Source of the DNA: Sphingobacterium puteale
GTDB lineage: Bacteria > Bacteroidota > Bacteroidia > Sphingobacteriales > Sphingobacteriaceae
DNA length: 64,000 nucleotides
Assembly (NCBI RefSeq): GCF_003627955.1
Contig: NZ_RBWS01000024.1
Coordinates: forward strand, 55,205 to 119,204
Reading direction: 5' to 3'
In this document: positions 11,201 through 19,229 of the stretch, piece after piece
How positions within the stretch are numbered: the first letter of the stretch is position 1
Layout of the letters: the number at the start of each line of letters is the position of its first letter
The notes under the pieces: model-generated
The model's database searches: none
Told to the model about the DNA's origin: nothing
Seen by the model: only the letters and a program-made list of their open reading frames with translations
Made by a program: the position numbers and the translations under genes

Positions 11201-12198
11201 TGGTAGATGGGTAATATTTTTTCCACCTTACGGTTTGACCATAAGGAAAAGCCGAGATCGGTGCCCAGCCAGATATTTTCCGATCGGTCTTTAAAGATAC
11301 TCCATACTATATTGTTGGCCAGTGAGTTTCTATTGCGCGAATCATGTTTAATCCGCGTGACCAACTGCCGATCCAGCTGATAGCTAAACAGACCATCATC
11401 CGTCCCCACGAGTAAAGTACTTTTGTCGTTGGAGGCCATTGCCTTGATCGGATGATTCTGAAGCACCGGGGTCTTTCGGAGCGTAGAGGAGCTATTTTCA
11501 TACAGATACAGGCCGTATTCGGTCCCGATAAAAGTTTTGGTAGACCCCTTGATGGTAAATATCGAATTCACAAATTGATTGCTTCCCGGTCTATAATCAG
11601 GGAGTACCAACGGCAATGCCTCTTTTTTGGCAGGGTTCAATTCAAAGAGCCCATTATACGTACCGATTAAGAGCCTATCCCCGACCTGATCGAGGGCATA
11701 AACAGCAGTTTTGATCTTATTTTTAGCGACAGATTTGCCATAATCCACAAGCTGCCGCGTCGCGATATCATAGCAGTATAAACCAGCGATCGAACCTATC
11801 CACAACTTATCACCCGCGCGTAGTAAAGCCCTGACATCCGAAGGCCCACCTGCCGGAAAAGGTTCAAAGCGATCTTGCTGATAATTGTAAAGTAGCACAC
11901 CTTGTCCGGTACCCAGCGCAAAGCGCTTGTCGTCTATCAGCGCAATACAGTAGACAAAGGTCTGAAAAGGAGATTTGGCCCCGCTGAGCGCCTGTAAAGA
12001 ATAGCCATCGTAATTAAAAAGACCATTGTTACTGCCCAGCCAGAGCATTCCCAAACTATCCTGCGCAAAGGAATGCACCGTATTTGCATTCGTTCCCAAC
12101 GAAATATTCCGAAAAGAAGGCTGATCCAGTGATTGCCCAAGGAGGGAGCTACTGATCAACGAACTGACAAATAAACAATAGAAATAAAAAGAATGCAT
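8275..12198 (-). CDS. Hybrid two-component system sensor/regulator (PUL 1)
   Basis: This 1307-residue protein fuses sensor and transcription factor. It has a signal peptide (about 1-21), a periplasmic sensor made of many Reg_prop beta-propeller repeats (WLGSNNGLF, LWIGSIAGLY, IWLGTDLGFS and others), a Y_Y_Y domain (about 670-755), and one TM helix near 765-785. A histidine kinase follows with the H-box SHELKTPLSLI (phospho-His about 817) and an ATPase domain (VVEDTGIGIA, GTGVGLFLVKSY). A receiver domain has its acceptor Asp at about 1106 (ITDAMMPNMGG). A C-terminal AraC helix-turn-helix ends in MVGFSNASYFSKCFQSEFG. Such regulators sense an oligosaccharide in the periplasm and activate their own PUL. 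It lies directly upstream of the PUL 1 structural genes on the same strand. Confidence 0.96.
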   Translation of the reverse strand: MHSFYFYCLFVSSLISSSLLGQSLDQPSFRNISLGTNANTVHSFAQDSLGMLWLGSNNGLFNYDGYSLQALSGAKSPFQTFVYCIALIDDKRFALGTGQGVLLYNYQQDRFEPFPAGGPSDVRALLRAGDKLWIGSIAGLYCYDIATRQLVDYGKSVAKNKIKTAVYALDQVGDRLLIGTYNGLFELNPAKKEALPLVLPDYRPGSNQFVNSIFTIKGSTKTFIGTEYGLYLYENSSSTLRKTPVLQNHPIKAMASNDKSTLLVGTDDGLFSYQLDRQLVTRIKHDSRNRNSLANNIVWSIFKDRSENIWLGTDLGFSLWSNRKVEKILPIYQLTSSSDGNRFYKISKDRKGWYWLGGDNGLIRSHGLGGRASESFWYRMDAKDYRLTHNRIRDIYEDRSGLVWIASDGGVNVFDAHSQQFRNFTILDASGRRNAKWAYDILEDEADNLWIASYMGGIFVVNRNTLLETKGPITASKNFSKADGLLEDFANQILDNGRGKMLALFYNKGISSIDRGTGKISELKDSAGQSFARATFMLKDKQHTLWIGEHGELRQIGEEGKSKRIRFDPVGRGEVTAMVEVDDAIWVATNAGVWQINKKSLKAELLRYGQRISSMYYDAERAEVVLGGIDEVVLLPAQKEPEGIGRSKKIVLTAMYINNELFGNYGYGLRYRNEITLDHDQNNLRLEFSDLDYGNHPGYRLAYAFKGQNETWIPMERGDNKVLLSNLNSGSYDLQLAKVDIAGHVVSEIYTYHIRIRYPWYASYWAKGVYMLIAVCLLFWIVNFFRVRNTLKWERRERRKVLELTKMKMDFLAAISHELKTPLSLILAPVSQLMRQTKNSDKKKQLDGVHRNALKISHLIQELMTFDRVEQQETPLQGLLTSQIDLVPYLRQITEDWQQLPEYTTLAIRFDSDLESFFVQTDVAKLGSIVNNLLANACKYNRPDGRVDVSLRARDTDVQLVVEDTGIGIALDDLPYVFSKFYRSSLKEVSGVQGTGVGLFLVKSYCDQLGWNIGIASNQEGTKVTLHLKLARIDDTYKEDNPKVDAGNRDRGDKPKLLIVEDNAELADFLVNALQTTYDCSIVGDGRQALHLIDGHTFMPDIVITDAMMPNMGGIEMVRKLRQNTATATIPIILLTAQHDDLIQREWVTAGVDAYMTKPFDLEILQMQLLQLLDRKEKLVTQLRIDEISKPAEPLAVQSPDEKFLTQVTQRIEEHIDDSEFSVQRLSDLTDVAAKQLYRKIKQLTGYTPVEYIRSIRIKKAALLLQQKKFTVAEVMYMVGFSNASYFSKCFQSEFGMPPKSYMDSFK

Positions 12199-12302
12199 GA
12201 TATACGCGCTATACTACAAACTTAATTAATTCCCCATCGTTTTCAATTATTTCCTACATTTCCGCTACAAAAAGATTCCTCAGGCTGTTATCAAACTCAA
12301 CA

Positions 12303-13769
12303 TTATCCCTTCTCTGCCAACCCGCGCATCCAGGTGTTGAAATCTGCATCCGAAGGGATTTCAAGCTTCTTGCGCAACCTGTTCTTGCGAACCTGTACAG
12401 CCCGGATCGTGACAAAGGTATATTCCGCGATGTTCTTTGTCGAAAAATTAAGAAAAGCCATGGCACAAAACTCCAGTTCCGTCGTTCTGATATTGGGGTC
12501 AAGGATTTTCAGGGCCTGGATAAACTGCGGGTAGAGTTCAGCAAATAATGTCAGGAATTCGGGATTATTACTTTTGGCCAGGTCGATCAGATTATTGAAC
12601 TTGTTTTCGCCGATCTGCTCTGTAAGCTCCTTGTTGAGGGTTTCTGTTTCCTGTAGCGCCTCTTCCTTTTGTCCCAACAGCTTACGGTTGTGCCACACAC
12701 GCCATACAAAAAATACAATGGCAACAATAAGTACTGCCAAGATGATTAACGAGATCGTAACTGATTTTGACACCTTAGTATCCGATTCCTGGTCTTTTAA
12801 ATTTAAAATCAGACTGAGCACCTGATCAACGACCTGTCTATTTTCCCTTTCCAAAGAATCACTGAGGAGGGTAAAGGCCATTCCATAGTGATCGGCTTTA
12901 GCTTTATCTAAGCCGGTTGTTCGGTAAAAATCGGCCAGTTCTTGGTACGAATTTTTCATTCCAATTCTGCTGCCAACGGCCCGCTTGCTCGCTAGGCTCT
13001 CTTCATAATAAGCAGCAGCTTTTTTCAAGTTCCCTCTCTTTTTCTCCAAAAAGCCTAAGGCGCCATAGGTGTTCAGGACGATAGGAATTTTATATTTTTT
13101 TATGAGATCCAGTGATTTATCAAGGTATTGCTGCGCTTTCGCAAAATCACCTCGTGCAGCATATAACCTTCCTAGATTGTCATAAACAACTTGATAACGT
13201 TTGGCCGCATCTTTCTCCTCAAAGACCTTCAGGTTCTCCAATTGGAGTTCGGTATATTTTTGCACAGAATCCAGTTGTTCCAAATTTTGAAAAATAGAAC
13301 TTAAATTTTCGTAGTTAAACTGGTAGGATTTTACCTGTTGTTCGCCTGTGAGTTTTTTGATCAGCCCCTGTTGCAGACGAAATGCCCGAAGGGCCTGTTG
13401 ATTCAGATTGAGGTGACCATATGCTCTTCCCCGTAAGCGTAGTACTTCGGATTGCATGAAAATTTCTTTCTTATAATAGTCGGTCGTTTCAATACGATCC
13501 AGCTGTTTCAGTCCTTCCTTAAATAAACCTACCGTTACAAGACCTTCTGCCAGGTAACAGCCAGATTTTGCCTTTCCTTCATCATAATTTGCTGCATTGG
13601 CCAAATTAAGTGCTTTTATTGTGGTCTCTAAATAGGTAACCAGATTGCCTCTATTAGCGAATTCTATTGACTTCGCTAAGAGTGAGTCAATTTCTTGCTT
13701 CTTGTTATCGTCGGCAAAAGTCTTAAGTGTCAGTAGGAAAAAAATAAATAATAAAAATTGTCTTGTCAT
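12303..13769 (-). CDS. TPR-repeat membrane protein with C-terminal LuxR-like helix-turn-helix
   Basis: This is a 488-residue protein with an N-terminal signal sequence and a row of tetratricopeptide repeats (about 30-330). A single TM helix at about 337-360 (ISLIILAVLIVAIVFFVW) leads to a short cytoplasmic coiled region. The C-terminal helix-turn-helix (about 424-485) contains TTELEFCAMAFLNFSTKNIAEYT and then VTIRAVQVRKNRLRKKL. This architecture, with no kinase domain, is common in Bacteroidota and is thought to act as a membrane-anchored one-component regulator. It ends 104 bases upstream of the PUL 1 hybrid regulator on the same strand. Whether it controls that PUL is unknown. Confidence 0.85.
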   Translation of the reverse strand: MTRQFLLFIFFLLTLKTFADDNKKQEIDSLLAKSIEFANRGNLVTYLETTIKALNLANAANYDEGKAKSGCYLAEGLVTVGLFKEGLKQLDRIETTDYYKKEIFMQSEVLRLRGRAYGHLNLNQQALRAFRLQQGLIKKLTGEQQVKSYQFNYENLSSIFQNLEQLDSVQKYTELQLENLKVFEEKDAAKRYQVVYDNLGRLYAARGDFAKAQQYLDKSLDLIKKYKIPIVLNTYGALGFLEKKRGNLKKAAAYYEESLASKRAVGSRIGMKNSYQELADFYRTTGLDKAKADHYGMAFTLLSDSLERENRQVVDQVLSLILNLKDQESDTKVSKSVTISLIILAVLIVAIVFFVWRVWHNRKLLGQKEEALQETETLNKELTEQIGENKFNNLIDLAKSNNPEFLTLFAELYPQFIQALKILDPNIRTTELEFCAMAFLNFSTKNIAEYTFVTIRAVQVRKNRLRKKLEIPSDADFNTWMRGLAEKG

Positions 13770-14339
13770 CGTATTATTAGGTCATCATTTAATTTAAAGG
13801 TAGATATCGCTAAATTCCAGGTCTAAATTAACGTTTTTTTTTAGACAATACTTTCGTTTTTCAATAAAAAAAATGTGCTTTCCGACTATTTTTATTCTTC
13901 ATTGTGTGTTGTTCGTCTCAACAACTACAAAATTGTCGTTTAATCATATAGAAATCAGCAATACACATATCTATCACAAATATATCTCTTCTTTTCCAAC
14001 AGATAGTAAACAATATCACTTTCTGGCCGGAGATCACTTCGGACTAGATTTGAGAACTAGAAAAGGAGTTCGAATCCATATTCGATGTTAGTATTACAAA
14101 AAAAGCTAGATCAAAGCGTCGGTTAAAACCATACCTTTACTGATCCCTGATTTAAGTTCCTGATAATAACCTTCAGCCTGTAGATTACGGTATAGCTTGT
14201 GATTTACTACTCAGTAGACGGATACGCGCACGATAGTTTAACCTATTCTGCAAGTACTGATAATCGTCGGAATATGGCAGCTGCCGAGCTGTTCGACACC
14301 GTTGTTCTGCTTACAACAATTTTTGCTCCGGTTACAGGA
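13770..14339. other. 570-base gap with an AT-rich leader and decayed coding sequence
   Basis: The part next to 13770 is AT-rich and probably holds the promoter of the TPR regulator. A 72-codon open frame on the plus strand (13873-14091) has no recognisable product and looks like chance. The part from 14106 to 14340 holds the remnant described separately. No tRNA is present, although a TTCGAAT heptamer near 14070 superficially resembles a T-loop. Confidence 0.5.
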
Positions 14340-14340
14340 T
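14106..14340 (-). pseudogene. Possible frameshifted remnant of an unidentified gene
   Basis: On the minus strand, just after the ACR3 stop codon, two adjoining frames read like protein but are broken. The upstream piece reads QLPYSDDYQYLQNRLNYR and continues to LLSSKSQAIP before a stop. A shifted frame continues as YRNLQAEGYYQELKSG and then ISKGMVLTDALI with a stop at 14106-14108. The amino acid make-up is far from random, which suggests a gene disabled by at least one frameshift. No start codon or family can be assigned. Confidence 0.35.
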
Positions 14341-15371
14341 CAACTATAATACCTACTCTTTAACCATAAACTTGCCCTTACCAATAATATCAGGACAGGC
14401 ACTTCCACCAGCGGACCGATAACCCCTACAAAAGCCTGCGGAGAATGTATTCCGAATACAGCTATAGCAACGGCTATGGCCAGTTCAAAATTATTTCCCG
14501 TTGCAGTAAAAGCAATAGAAGCATTCTTTTCATAAGGAACATTCATCGATCGATTGATAAAAAAGCTGAGAAAAAACATGAATACAAAATAGATCACCAA
14601 GGGGATGGCCACTTTAACAACATCCATAGGTAGTTCCAATATTTTACCACCTTTGAGACTGAACATCAACACGATGGTAAAGAGTAATGCATATAACGTG
14701 ACAGGTGAAACCTTGGGTATAAACTTCCTGTTGAACCATTCTTTTCCATGTATACTGATCAGTATATATCGGCTTACAAATCCAGCCAAAAAGGGAATTC
14801 CAAGATAGATCAGAACACTTTGCGTCACATCCTTTATCGATACACTTACGTCGAATTCAGCCAACCCCAACTTACTGGGCAGGATATTGATAAACAACCA
14901 GACCATAAAGCTGTAGGTGAAAACCTGAAAGATACTGTTCAGCGCTATTAGCAGGGCCGCATATTCCCTGTTCCCCTTGGCCAGGTCATTCCAGACAATC
15001 ACCATAGCGATGCACCTTGCCAGTCCGATAAGGATCAATCCGACCATATAGTCAGGCTCATTCCGTAAAAAAATAACCGCCAGTGCGAACATAAGGACTG
15101 GACCGATGACCCAGTTAAGTAAAAGTGAAATGCCAATAGCCTTTTTATCCTTCACCGCTAACGGGAGAATCGAGTAGTCCACCTTTGCAAGTGGCGGGTA
15201 CATCATCAGGATCAATCCGATTGCCAGCGGAATATTGGTTGTCCCAACGGAAAGGGAGTTCGTAACATGAGCTATTCCGGGGAAATAATGACCTATCCCA
15301 ACGCCGATTGCCATAGCAAGAAATATCCATAGGGTAAGATAGCGGTCAAGAAATTTTAGTTTTGGCTGCAT
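14340..15371 (-). CDS. acr3: ACR3-family arsenite efflux transporter
   Basis: This is a 343-residue, ten-helix membrane protein of the bile acid/arsenite/riboflavin superfamily. It extrudes arsenite from the cytoplasm using the proton motive force. Visible ACR3 signatures include the conserved Cys in LARCIAMVIVWNDLAKGN (near residue 130), PLAIGLILMMYPPLAKVDY near the N-terminus, and TGNNFELAIAVAIAVFG near the C-terminus. The start codon lies 3 bases beyond the arsenate reductase stop, so the genes are translated from one message. It is the last gene of the arsR operon and is often labelled arsB, but the family is ACR3, not ArsB. Confidence 0.95.
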   Translation of the reverse strand: MQPKLKFLDRYLTLWIFLAMAIGVGIGHYFPGIAHVTNSLSVGTTNIPLAIGLILMMYPPLAKVDYSILPLAVKDKKAIGISLLLNWVIGPVLMFALAVIFLRNEPDYMVGLILIGLARCIAMVIVWNDLAKGNREYAALLIALNSIFQVFTYSFMVWLFINILPSKLGLAEFDVSVSIKDVTQSVLIYLGIPFLAGFVSRYILISIHGKEWFNRKFIPKVSPVTLYALLFTIVLMFSLKGGKILELPMDVVKVAIPLVIYFVFMFFLSFFINRSMNVPYEKNASIAFTATGNNFELAIAVAIAVFGIHSPQAFVGVIGPLVEVPVLILLVRASLWLKSRYYS

Positions 15372-15374
15372 AGG

Positions 15375-15986
15375 TTACTTTTTGATCTGTGAAAAGACGT
15401 AGAACATCTCGCGGGCAATCTCCAGGCTCCGTTGCCGGTAAACTGCTGTCTGTTCGGGCGTACCATCCGAAATCTTTGGATCTTCATATTTTATAGAAAA
15501 TCTTGCCTCGGCACCCATCACCAGGGGGCACCCTTCATCGGCATTACTGCATGTCATGATAGCTCCAAATCCGCTCGCCGGATTGAACCTGTTGTCGTAA
15601 ACTTTTGAAAAGCACATGATCGGCGGTTCATTTAAGGCATACTTAACAGCATAGACGGGATTGCTGCCCTCCGCCAATTGGAGGATCTCAAAACCCTGGC
15701 TGGCGAGTGTTTCTGCTACCTTCGGGAACATCGCCGTGGCTTCCGTTCCGCCAGAATAGCAGAACAGATCTTTTAATCCAAAATGGTAGGCCATGGTTTG
15801 TGCCCATACCTGCGAGAGGTGGCTCCTGCGGCTATTGTGGGTACAGATGAAATTTAAACGGATACGTTCCCCATTGTCCACTTTCTCATTTAAATAGGCT
15901 ATTAAGGGTTGTAGGCATATCTTCCTTTCCGCTGGCACATTTTCAGCCAAAAATCCTCCTATTGTTTTTAGTATGTTATCGTTCAT
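15375..15986 (-). CDS. arsC: Arsenate reductase / low-molecular-weight protein tyrosine phosphatase family
   Basis: A 203-residue protein that reduces arsenate to arsenite for export by ACR3. The LMW-phosphatase P-loop CX5R is visible as CTHNSRRS (Cys48, Arg54). Two further cysteines in MTCSNADEGCP match the redox pair used by thioredoxin-coupled ArsC enzymes. An upstream extension of 50 codons is open but overlaps DUF6428 and is Cys/Arg-rich, so I take the ATG at 15986 (MNDNILK). It sits between the DUF6428 gene and acr3, with tight spacing on both sides. Confidence 0.9.
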   Translation of the reverse strand: MNDNILKTIGGFLAENVPAERKICLQPLIAYLNEKVDNGERIRLNFICTHNSRRSHLSQVWAQTMAYHFGLKDLFCYSGGTEATAMFPKVAETLASQGFEILQLAEGSNPVYAVKYALNEPPIMCFSKVYDNRFNPASGFGAIMTCSNADEGCPLVMGAEARFSIKYEDPKISDGTPEQTAVYRQRSLEIAREMFYVFSQIKK

Positions 15987-16024
15987 GTTTTCTCGACTTA
16001 ATTTTTTCTTTTGTACCGCGATTT

Positions 16025-16498
16025 TTAGCAACAGCCACTTCCGGGGGTACATGAAGAACCGGGATTGACACCAAGCTGTACGAGGTTTATCTTTTGTTTT
16101 TCGGCAGGGATCCCACAGGCATCCTGCGCCAGGCATGTCGTGGTCTTATTTTTCAGCACAAATGTCTTTCCGTCAAAGCCGAGGTCATATTTGCCGATCG
16201 TACCACTTTGGTATTCTACCTCGATGTCGCCGTCTTCAAGCCCCAGCTTTTCTTCCGAAAGTTTGATGATATTTAATAGTTTTCCGGGTTTTAGAAGATG
16301 TTCGTAATCGTCCGCGTTCCATAGCTGAAAATTGACAGACTTTTCTTTACGGATCACTCCGCCACAGTCAATGAAGTTTTTGGTGATCTGACCAACTTCG
16401 GTTACGTGGAAGTACTCCGGTACAAATGTACCATCTTCCAGTTTAAACGCTACATTTTCTAATCCCTGTAGGATTTCCTTGATTTCTGATAGTTTCAT
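16025..16498 (-). CDS. DUF6428 family protein of the arsenic operon
   Basis: This is a 157-residue protein of a family that Bacteroidota keep between arsR and arsC. The body is a small alpha/beta domain. The C-terminus is rich in cysteine, with CLAQDACG followed by SSCTPGSGCC as the last residues, which could bind arsenite or a metal. No biochemical role is established. Its position in the ars operon, 57 bases after arsR and 38 bases before arsC, supports a part in arsenic handling, perhaps as a chaperone or sensor. That role is inference. Confidence 0.85.
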   Translation of the reverse strand: MKLSEIKEILQGLENVAFKLEDGTFVPEYFHVTEVGQITKNFIDCGGVIRKEKSVNFQLWNADDYEHLLKPGKLLNIIKLSEEKLGLEDGDIEVEYQSGTIGKYDLGFDGKTFVLKNKTTTCLAQDACGIPAEKQKINLVQLGVNPGSSCTPGSGCC

Positions 16499-16555
16499 GA
16501 CCCTATAATTAAATGTTATATTGCTATTTTACGATGATATTATAAAAAAAAATGC

Positions 16556-16885
16556 CTAACAGCATTTCCTGGCACAGACATCCTGGTCAAAGAACAAATT
16601 GAACTGCTTTTGAAATTCTTTCCAGATTTTTTCGTCAATGCAATAACAGACGGACTTTCCTTCAATCGTTCCCTGAATGACGCCAATATTTTTAAGTTCT
16701 TTTAAGTGCTGGGAGATCGTTGCCTGGGCAAGCCCCAACTCCTCAACCAAGTCATTACAGATACAGGTTTTCTGATCGATAATATACTGGAGGATGGCAA
16801 TTCTTGCAGGATGACCAAGTATTTTAAGCATCGAGCCCAGCTTGTTGTGTTCAGCACTGTATATTTCTGTCCTTGTTATTCCCAT
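16556..16885 (-). CDS. arsR: ArsR-family metalloregulator
   Basis: A 109-residue winged-helix repressor. The DNA-binding region reads LAQATISQHLKELKNIGVI (about 53-71). A metal-site Cys pair lies in KTCICNDLVEEL, the usual ArsR position in helix alpha 3, and a second cluster ends the protein (CARKCC). When arsenite binds, such repressors leave the operator and the operon is read. The frame extends 38 codons further upstream, but that stretch runs across the palindromic operator and has no coding character, so the ATG at 16885 (MGITRTEIYS) is chosen. It is the first gene of the four-gene ars operon. Confidence 0.93.
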   Translation of the reverse strand: MGITRTEIYSAEHNKLGSMLKILGHPARIAILQYIIDQKTCICNDLVEELGLAQATISQHLKELKNIGVIQGTIEGKSVCYCIDEKIWKEFQKQFNLFFDQDVCARKCC

Positions 16886-16897
16886 TACAATTTTATC

Positions 16898-16917
16898 ATA
16901 TCGCAATATTACGATAT
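16898..16917. promoter_or_regulatory. Palindromic ArsR operator
   Basis: The 20-base sequence ATATCGCAATATTACGATAT is palindromic except for one mismatched pair. It lies 12 bases upstream of the arsR start codon, where a repressor would block the promoter of its own operon. A weaker look-alike (ATATTGCTATTTTACGAT) sits at about 16518-16535 between arsR and the DUF6428 gene. Confidence 0.6.
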
Positions 16918-17048
16918 ATATTTCTAATGTGCAAATATTTATTACAAAAATCTTCATCCTTTTTCCCCAAGAAAAAATGATCCTCAACCTTGTCTTCAAG
17001 TAATAGAACTAACCTATGATCTGATGTAATCATTTTAATTTCTATTCC

Positions 17049-17201
17049 ATGGAAAAAGCAAGCGATTTGCGACCTCTTGTCCTTGCGAACATTAAAAACG
17101 AAATTTTGGCTTGCCTTATTGGCGCCATGACCATGATCCCTTATCCTTTACCAGTGCGCTTTTGGACCTTCATCTTAAATTTTTATTTGCATTGCTGCTG
17201 A
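17049..17201 (+). pseudogene. N-terminal remnant of a SulP-type anion transporter
   Basis: A 50-codon frame starts MEKASDLRPLVLANIKNEIL and continues ACLIGAMTMIP, which matches the cytoplasmic start and first helix of SulP/SLC26 transporters (typically NIKNDLLAGLVVALALIPEA). After MIP the frame breaks. The shifted frame reads LSFTSALLDLHL, resembling the next SulP stretch. No further transporter sequence follows, because the 3' end of the BCCT gene comes in from the other side and overlaps by about 30 bases. It is a decayed fragment, not a functional gene. Confidence 0.5.
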
Positions 17202-19176
17202 TAAACATTTCATTCTTCTCTTCGGAAATAATTTCCAAAAAGCGTTCATAGTGTTTGAGCACATCACTGATCAGCTCATTCTTGGTAAAATACTGCACAT
17301 CATATCCCTCACGGGCATCTCCAAAATAAGATTTTGGGAAATAAGTTTTCTTGTCTTCAATATCGGGTAGATTATTCTCTTCCATGACATAATCCGAAAC
17401 TACTTTTACCTGGTTCTTTACACCATATATAAAGTTATTGACCACATCGTAGCGGATTTCAATTTCGATAGTGCCCGGACTATCTACTTTTTTGATCTTC
17501 GCTTCGATCCCATTCTGTTTAAATTCTGACTGAAGTTCTTCGAATGCTAGCTTTACCGTCGTATCGATAAATTGATCAACAGAAGCACTGCTTTTGAACG
17601 AAATGATCTGTTTTAAGCGGTCCTTCCAAAATTCTCCCGACCAAGGGACAGTGCTTACCGAAAAATCCCGATCATAATAGCTGCGGTCTATAACAAGAGC
17701 TTTGACCAAGCTGACACAGAAAAGTAGCATAATCATAGAAAATGGTAAAGCTGTAATAAGCGTCATGGTCTGCAAGGCCTGCAAGCCCCCGGTATTTAGT
17801 AGCATCAGGGCCAGGATAGCCAGTAGCGCTCCCCAAAAAACCATCTGCCATTTGGGCGATCTGGCTGCATTCTTGGTCGCGATACTGTTCATCACGAGTA
17901 TTCCTGAATCTGCAGAGGTTACAAAAAATATGACGATGATCAGAATGACCAGGTAACTAACCAGCTCAGAGAGTGGCAGAAAATCCAAAAACTTGAACAT
18001 CAATGCATCGGGATTATCTGCCAAAGCACTCAAAGCACCCTTTGCAATGTTGATGTCAAACCAGATTGCACTATTGCCAAAAACAGACATCCATATGAAA
18101 TTAAATAAAGTCGGGATAATCAGCACGGCAGCGACAAATTCGCGAATGGTACGCCCTTTTGAAATTTTAGCAATAAACAGGCCCACATAGGGTGACCAGG
18201 ATATCCACCAGGCCCAATAGAGAATCGTCCAATTGTAAAACCAGGGTAAGGTGGCCTCGTCATAAACATGTGTATCGAAAGTCAGACCGAAAAAATTGTT
18301 GATATAATTTCCGATCCCCTCTGTAAAACTTCCGATAAGATAAACAGTCGGCCCGAGAAAGAGCACAAACAACAAAAGCACAACCACTGCGATGACATTG
18401 ACGCTACTCAATAGCTTTACGCCTTTATCCACCCCTGAAGTTGCGGATATAATTGAGAGCAGGGTCAAGATCCCCACAATAATGATCTGGTAGGTAAAAC
18501 TGCTCTCGGCCACAATTCCCAAGGTCTGTAAGCCTGCATTCACCTGTACCACGCCAAATCCTAAGGTAGTGGTAATACCAAAGAAAGTACTGCACAGCGC
18601 AAATACATCAATGGCATTGCCCATTTTTCCATTGATCTTGTTCTTTAAGAGCGGATAAAAGCAGCTGCGAAGTGAAAGCGGCAGTCGGTAGCGGTAGGCA
18701 AAGTATGATAAAGCCAATCCTACCACGCCATAAATAGCCCAGGCGTGGATACCCCAGTGAAAGAACGTATACAGCTGTGCATTTTTAGCGCGATTAATAT
18801 AGTGATTTGCTTCAAAGACATCGGTCGAATAATGATGCATAGGCTCGGCTACACTAAAATACATTAATCCGATACCCATACCCGCTGCGAATAGCATTGA
18901 AATCCAGGAGAAGAACGAGTATTCCGGTTTACTATCGTTGCTACCCAGTTTGGTCTTTCCAAATTTGCTAAACATCAGATAGACCAGAAAGATAACAAAC
19001 AGCGTCACAGCCCAGACGTAGACCCAATTGAGGTTAACAAAAATAAATTCCTTGACCGTATCTAACAGACGTACAGTCAACGTAGGCAGAAACACAGATA
19101 ACAGGCATACCCCTATGATAAAGATCAAGCTAGGGATAACAATACCTTTATTAAAAGTCGATTTGGAAAAGATCAC
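17170..19176 (-). CDS. BCCT-family betaine/choline/carnitine transporter
   Basis: This is a 668-residue secondary transporter with twelve TM helices. The BCCT signature is clear: FFSWISMLFAAGMGIGLMYFSVAEP near residue 90, then FHWGIHAWAIYG and the Trp-rich segment NWTILYWAWWISWSPYVGLF. A cytoplasmic tail of about 150 residues follows the last helix, as in the BetT subgroup, which imports choline or betaine for osmoprotection. The start codon is GTG at 19176, because no ATG precedes the first helix. Fragments of a SulP and an MscS gene flank it, so it may have inserted into or replaced an older transporter cluster. Confidence 0.93.
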   Translation of the reverse strand: MIFSKSTFNKGIVIPSLIFIIGVCLLSVFLPTLTVRLLDTVKEFIFVNLNWVYVWAVTLFVIFLVYLMFSKFGKTKLGSNDSKPEYSFFSWISMLFAAGMGIGLMYFSVAEPMHHYSTDVFEANHYINRAKNAQLYTFFHWGIHAWAIYGVVGLALSYFAYRYRLPLSLRSCFYPLLKNKINGKMGNAIDVFALCSTFFGITTTLGFGVVQVNAGLQTLGIVAESSFTYQIIIVGILTLLSIISATSGVDKGVKLLSSVNVIAVVVLLLFVLFLGPTVYLIGSFTEGIGNYINNFFGLTFDTHVYDEATLPWFYNWTILYWAWWISWSPYVGLFIAKISKGRTIREFVAAVLIIPTLFNFIWMSVFGNSAIWFDINIAKGALSALADNPDALMFKFLDFLPLSELVSYLVILIIVIFFVTSADSGILVMNSIATKNAARSPKWQMVFWGALLAILALMLLNTGGLQALQTMTLITALPFSMIMLLFCVSLVKALVIDRSYYDRDFSVSTVPWSGEFWKDRLKQIISFKSSASVDQFIDTTVKLAFEELQSEFKQNGIEAKIKKVDSPGTIEIEIRYDVVNNFIYGVKNQVKVVSDYVMEENNLPDIEDKKTYFPKSYFGDAREGYDVQYFTKNELISDVLKHYERFLEIISEEKNEMFISSNANKNLR

Positions 19177-19202
19177 TCGATTTTATTTTATATAAATGAG
19201 AA

Positions 19203-19229
19203 AGCGTAGATCCAAGGTTGATCTACGCT
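19203..19229. terminator. Perfect 10-bp hairpin
   Basis: AGCGTAGATC (19203-19212) pairs perfectly with GATCTACGCT (19220-19229) around a 7-base loop. On the minus strand it is followed by TTTCTCATTT, a weak T tract. It lies between the MscS fragment and the BCCT start, and the fragment's stop codon is inside its stem. Confidence 0.55.

Noticed and set aside
14060..14085. TTCGAAT heptamer resembling a tRNA T-loop
   Set aside because: The flanking bases do not form a T stem and no acceptor or anticodon arm can be built.
13873..14091. 72-codon plus-strand frame in the gap before the ars operon
   Set aside because: No family, no ribosome-binding site, AT-rich composition, and it lies in the promoter side of the TPR regulator.
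15987..16136. 50-codon N-terminal extension of the arsenate reductase
   Set aside because: It overlaps the DUF6428 gene and does not resemble the family; the ATG at 15986 gives the normal protein.
16886..16999. 38-codon extension of ArsR
   Set aside because: It crosses the palindromic operator and has no coding character.
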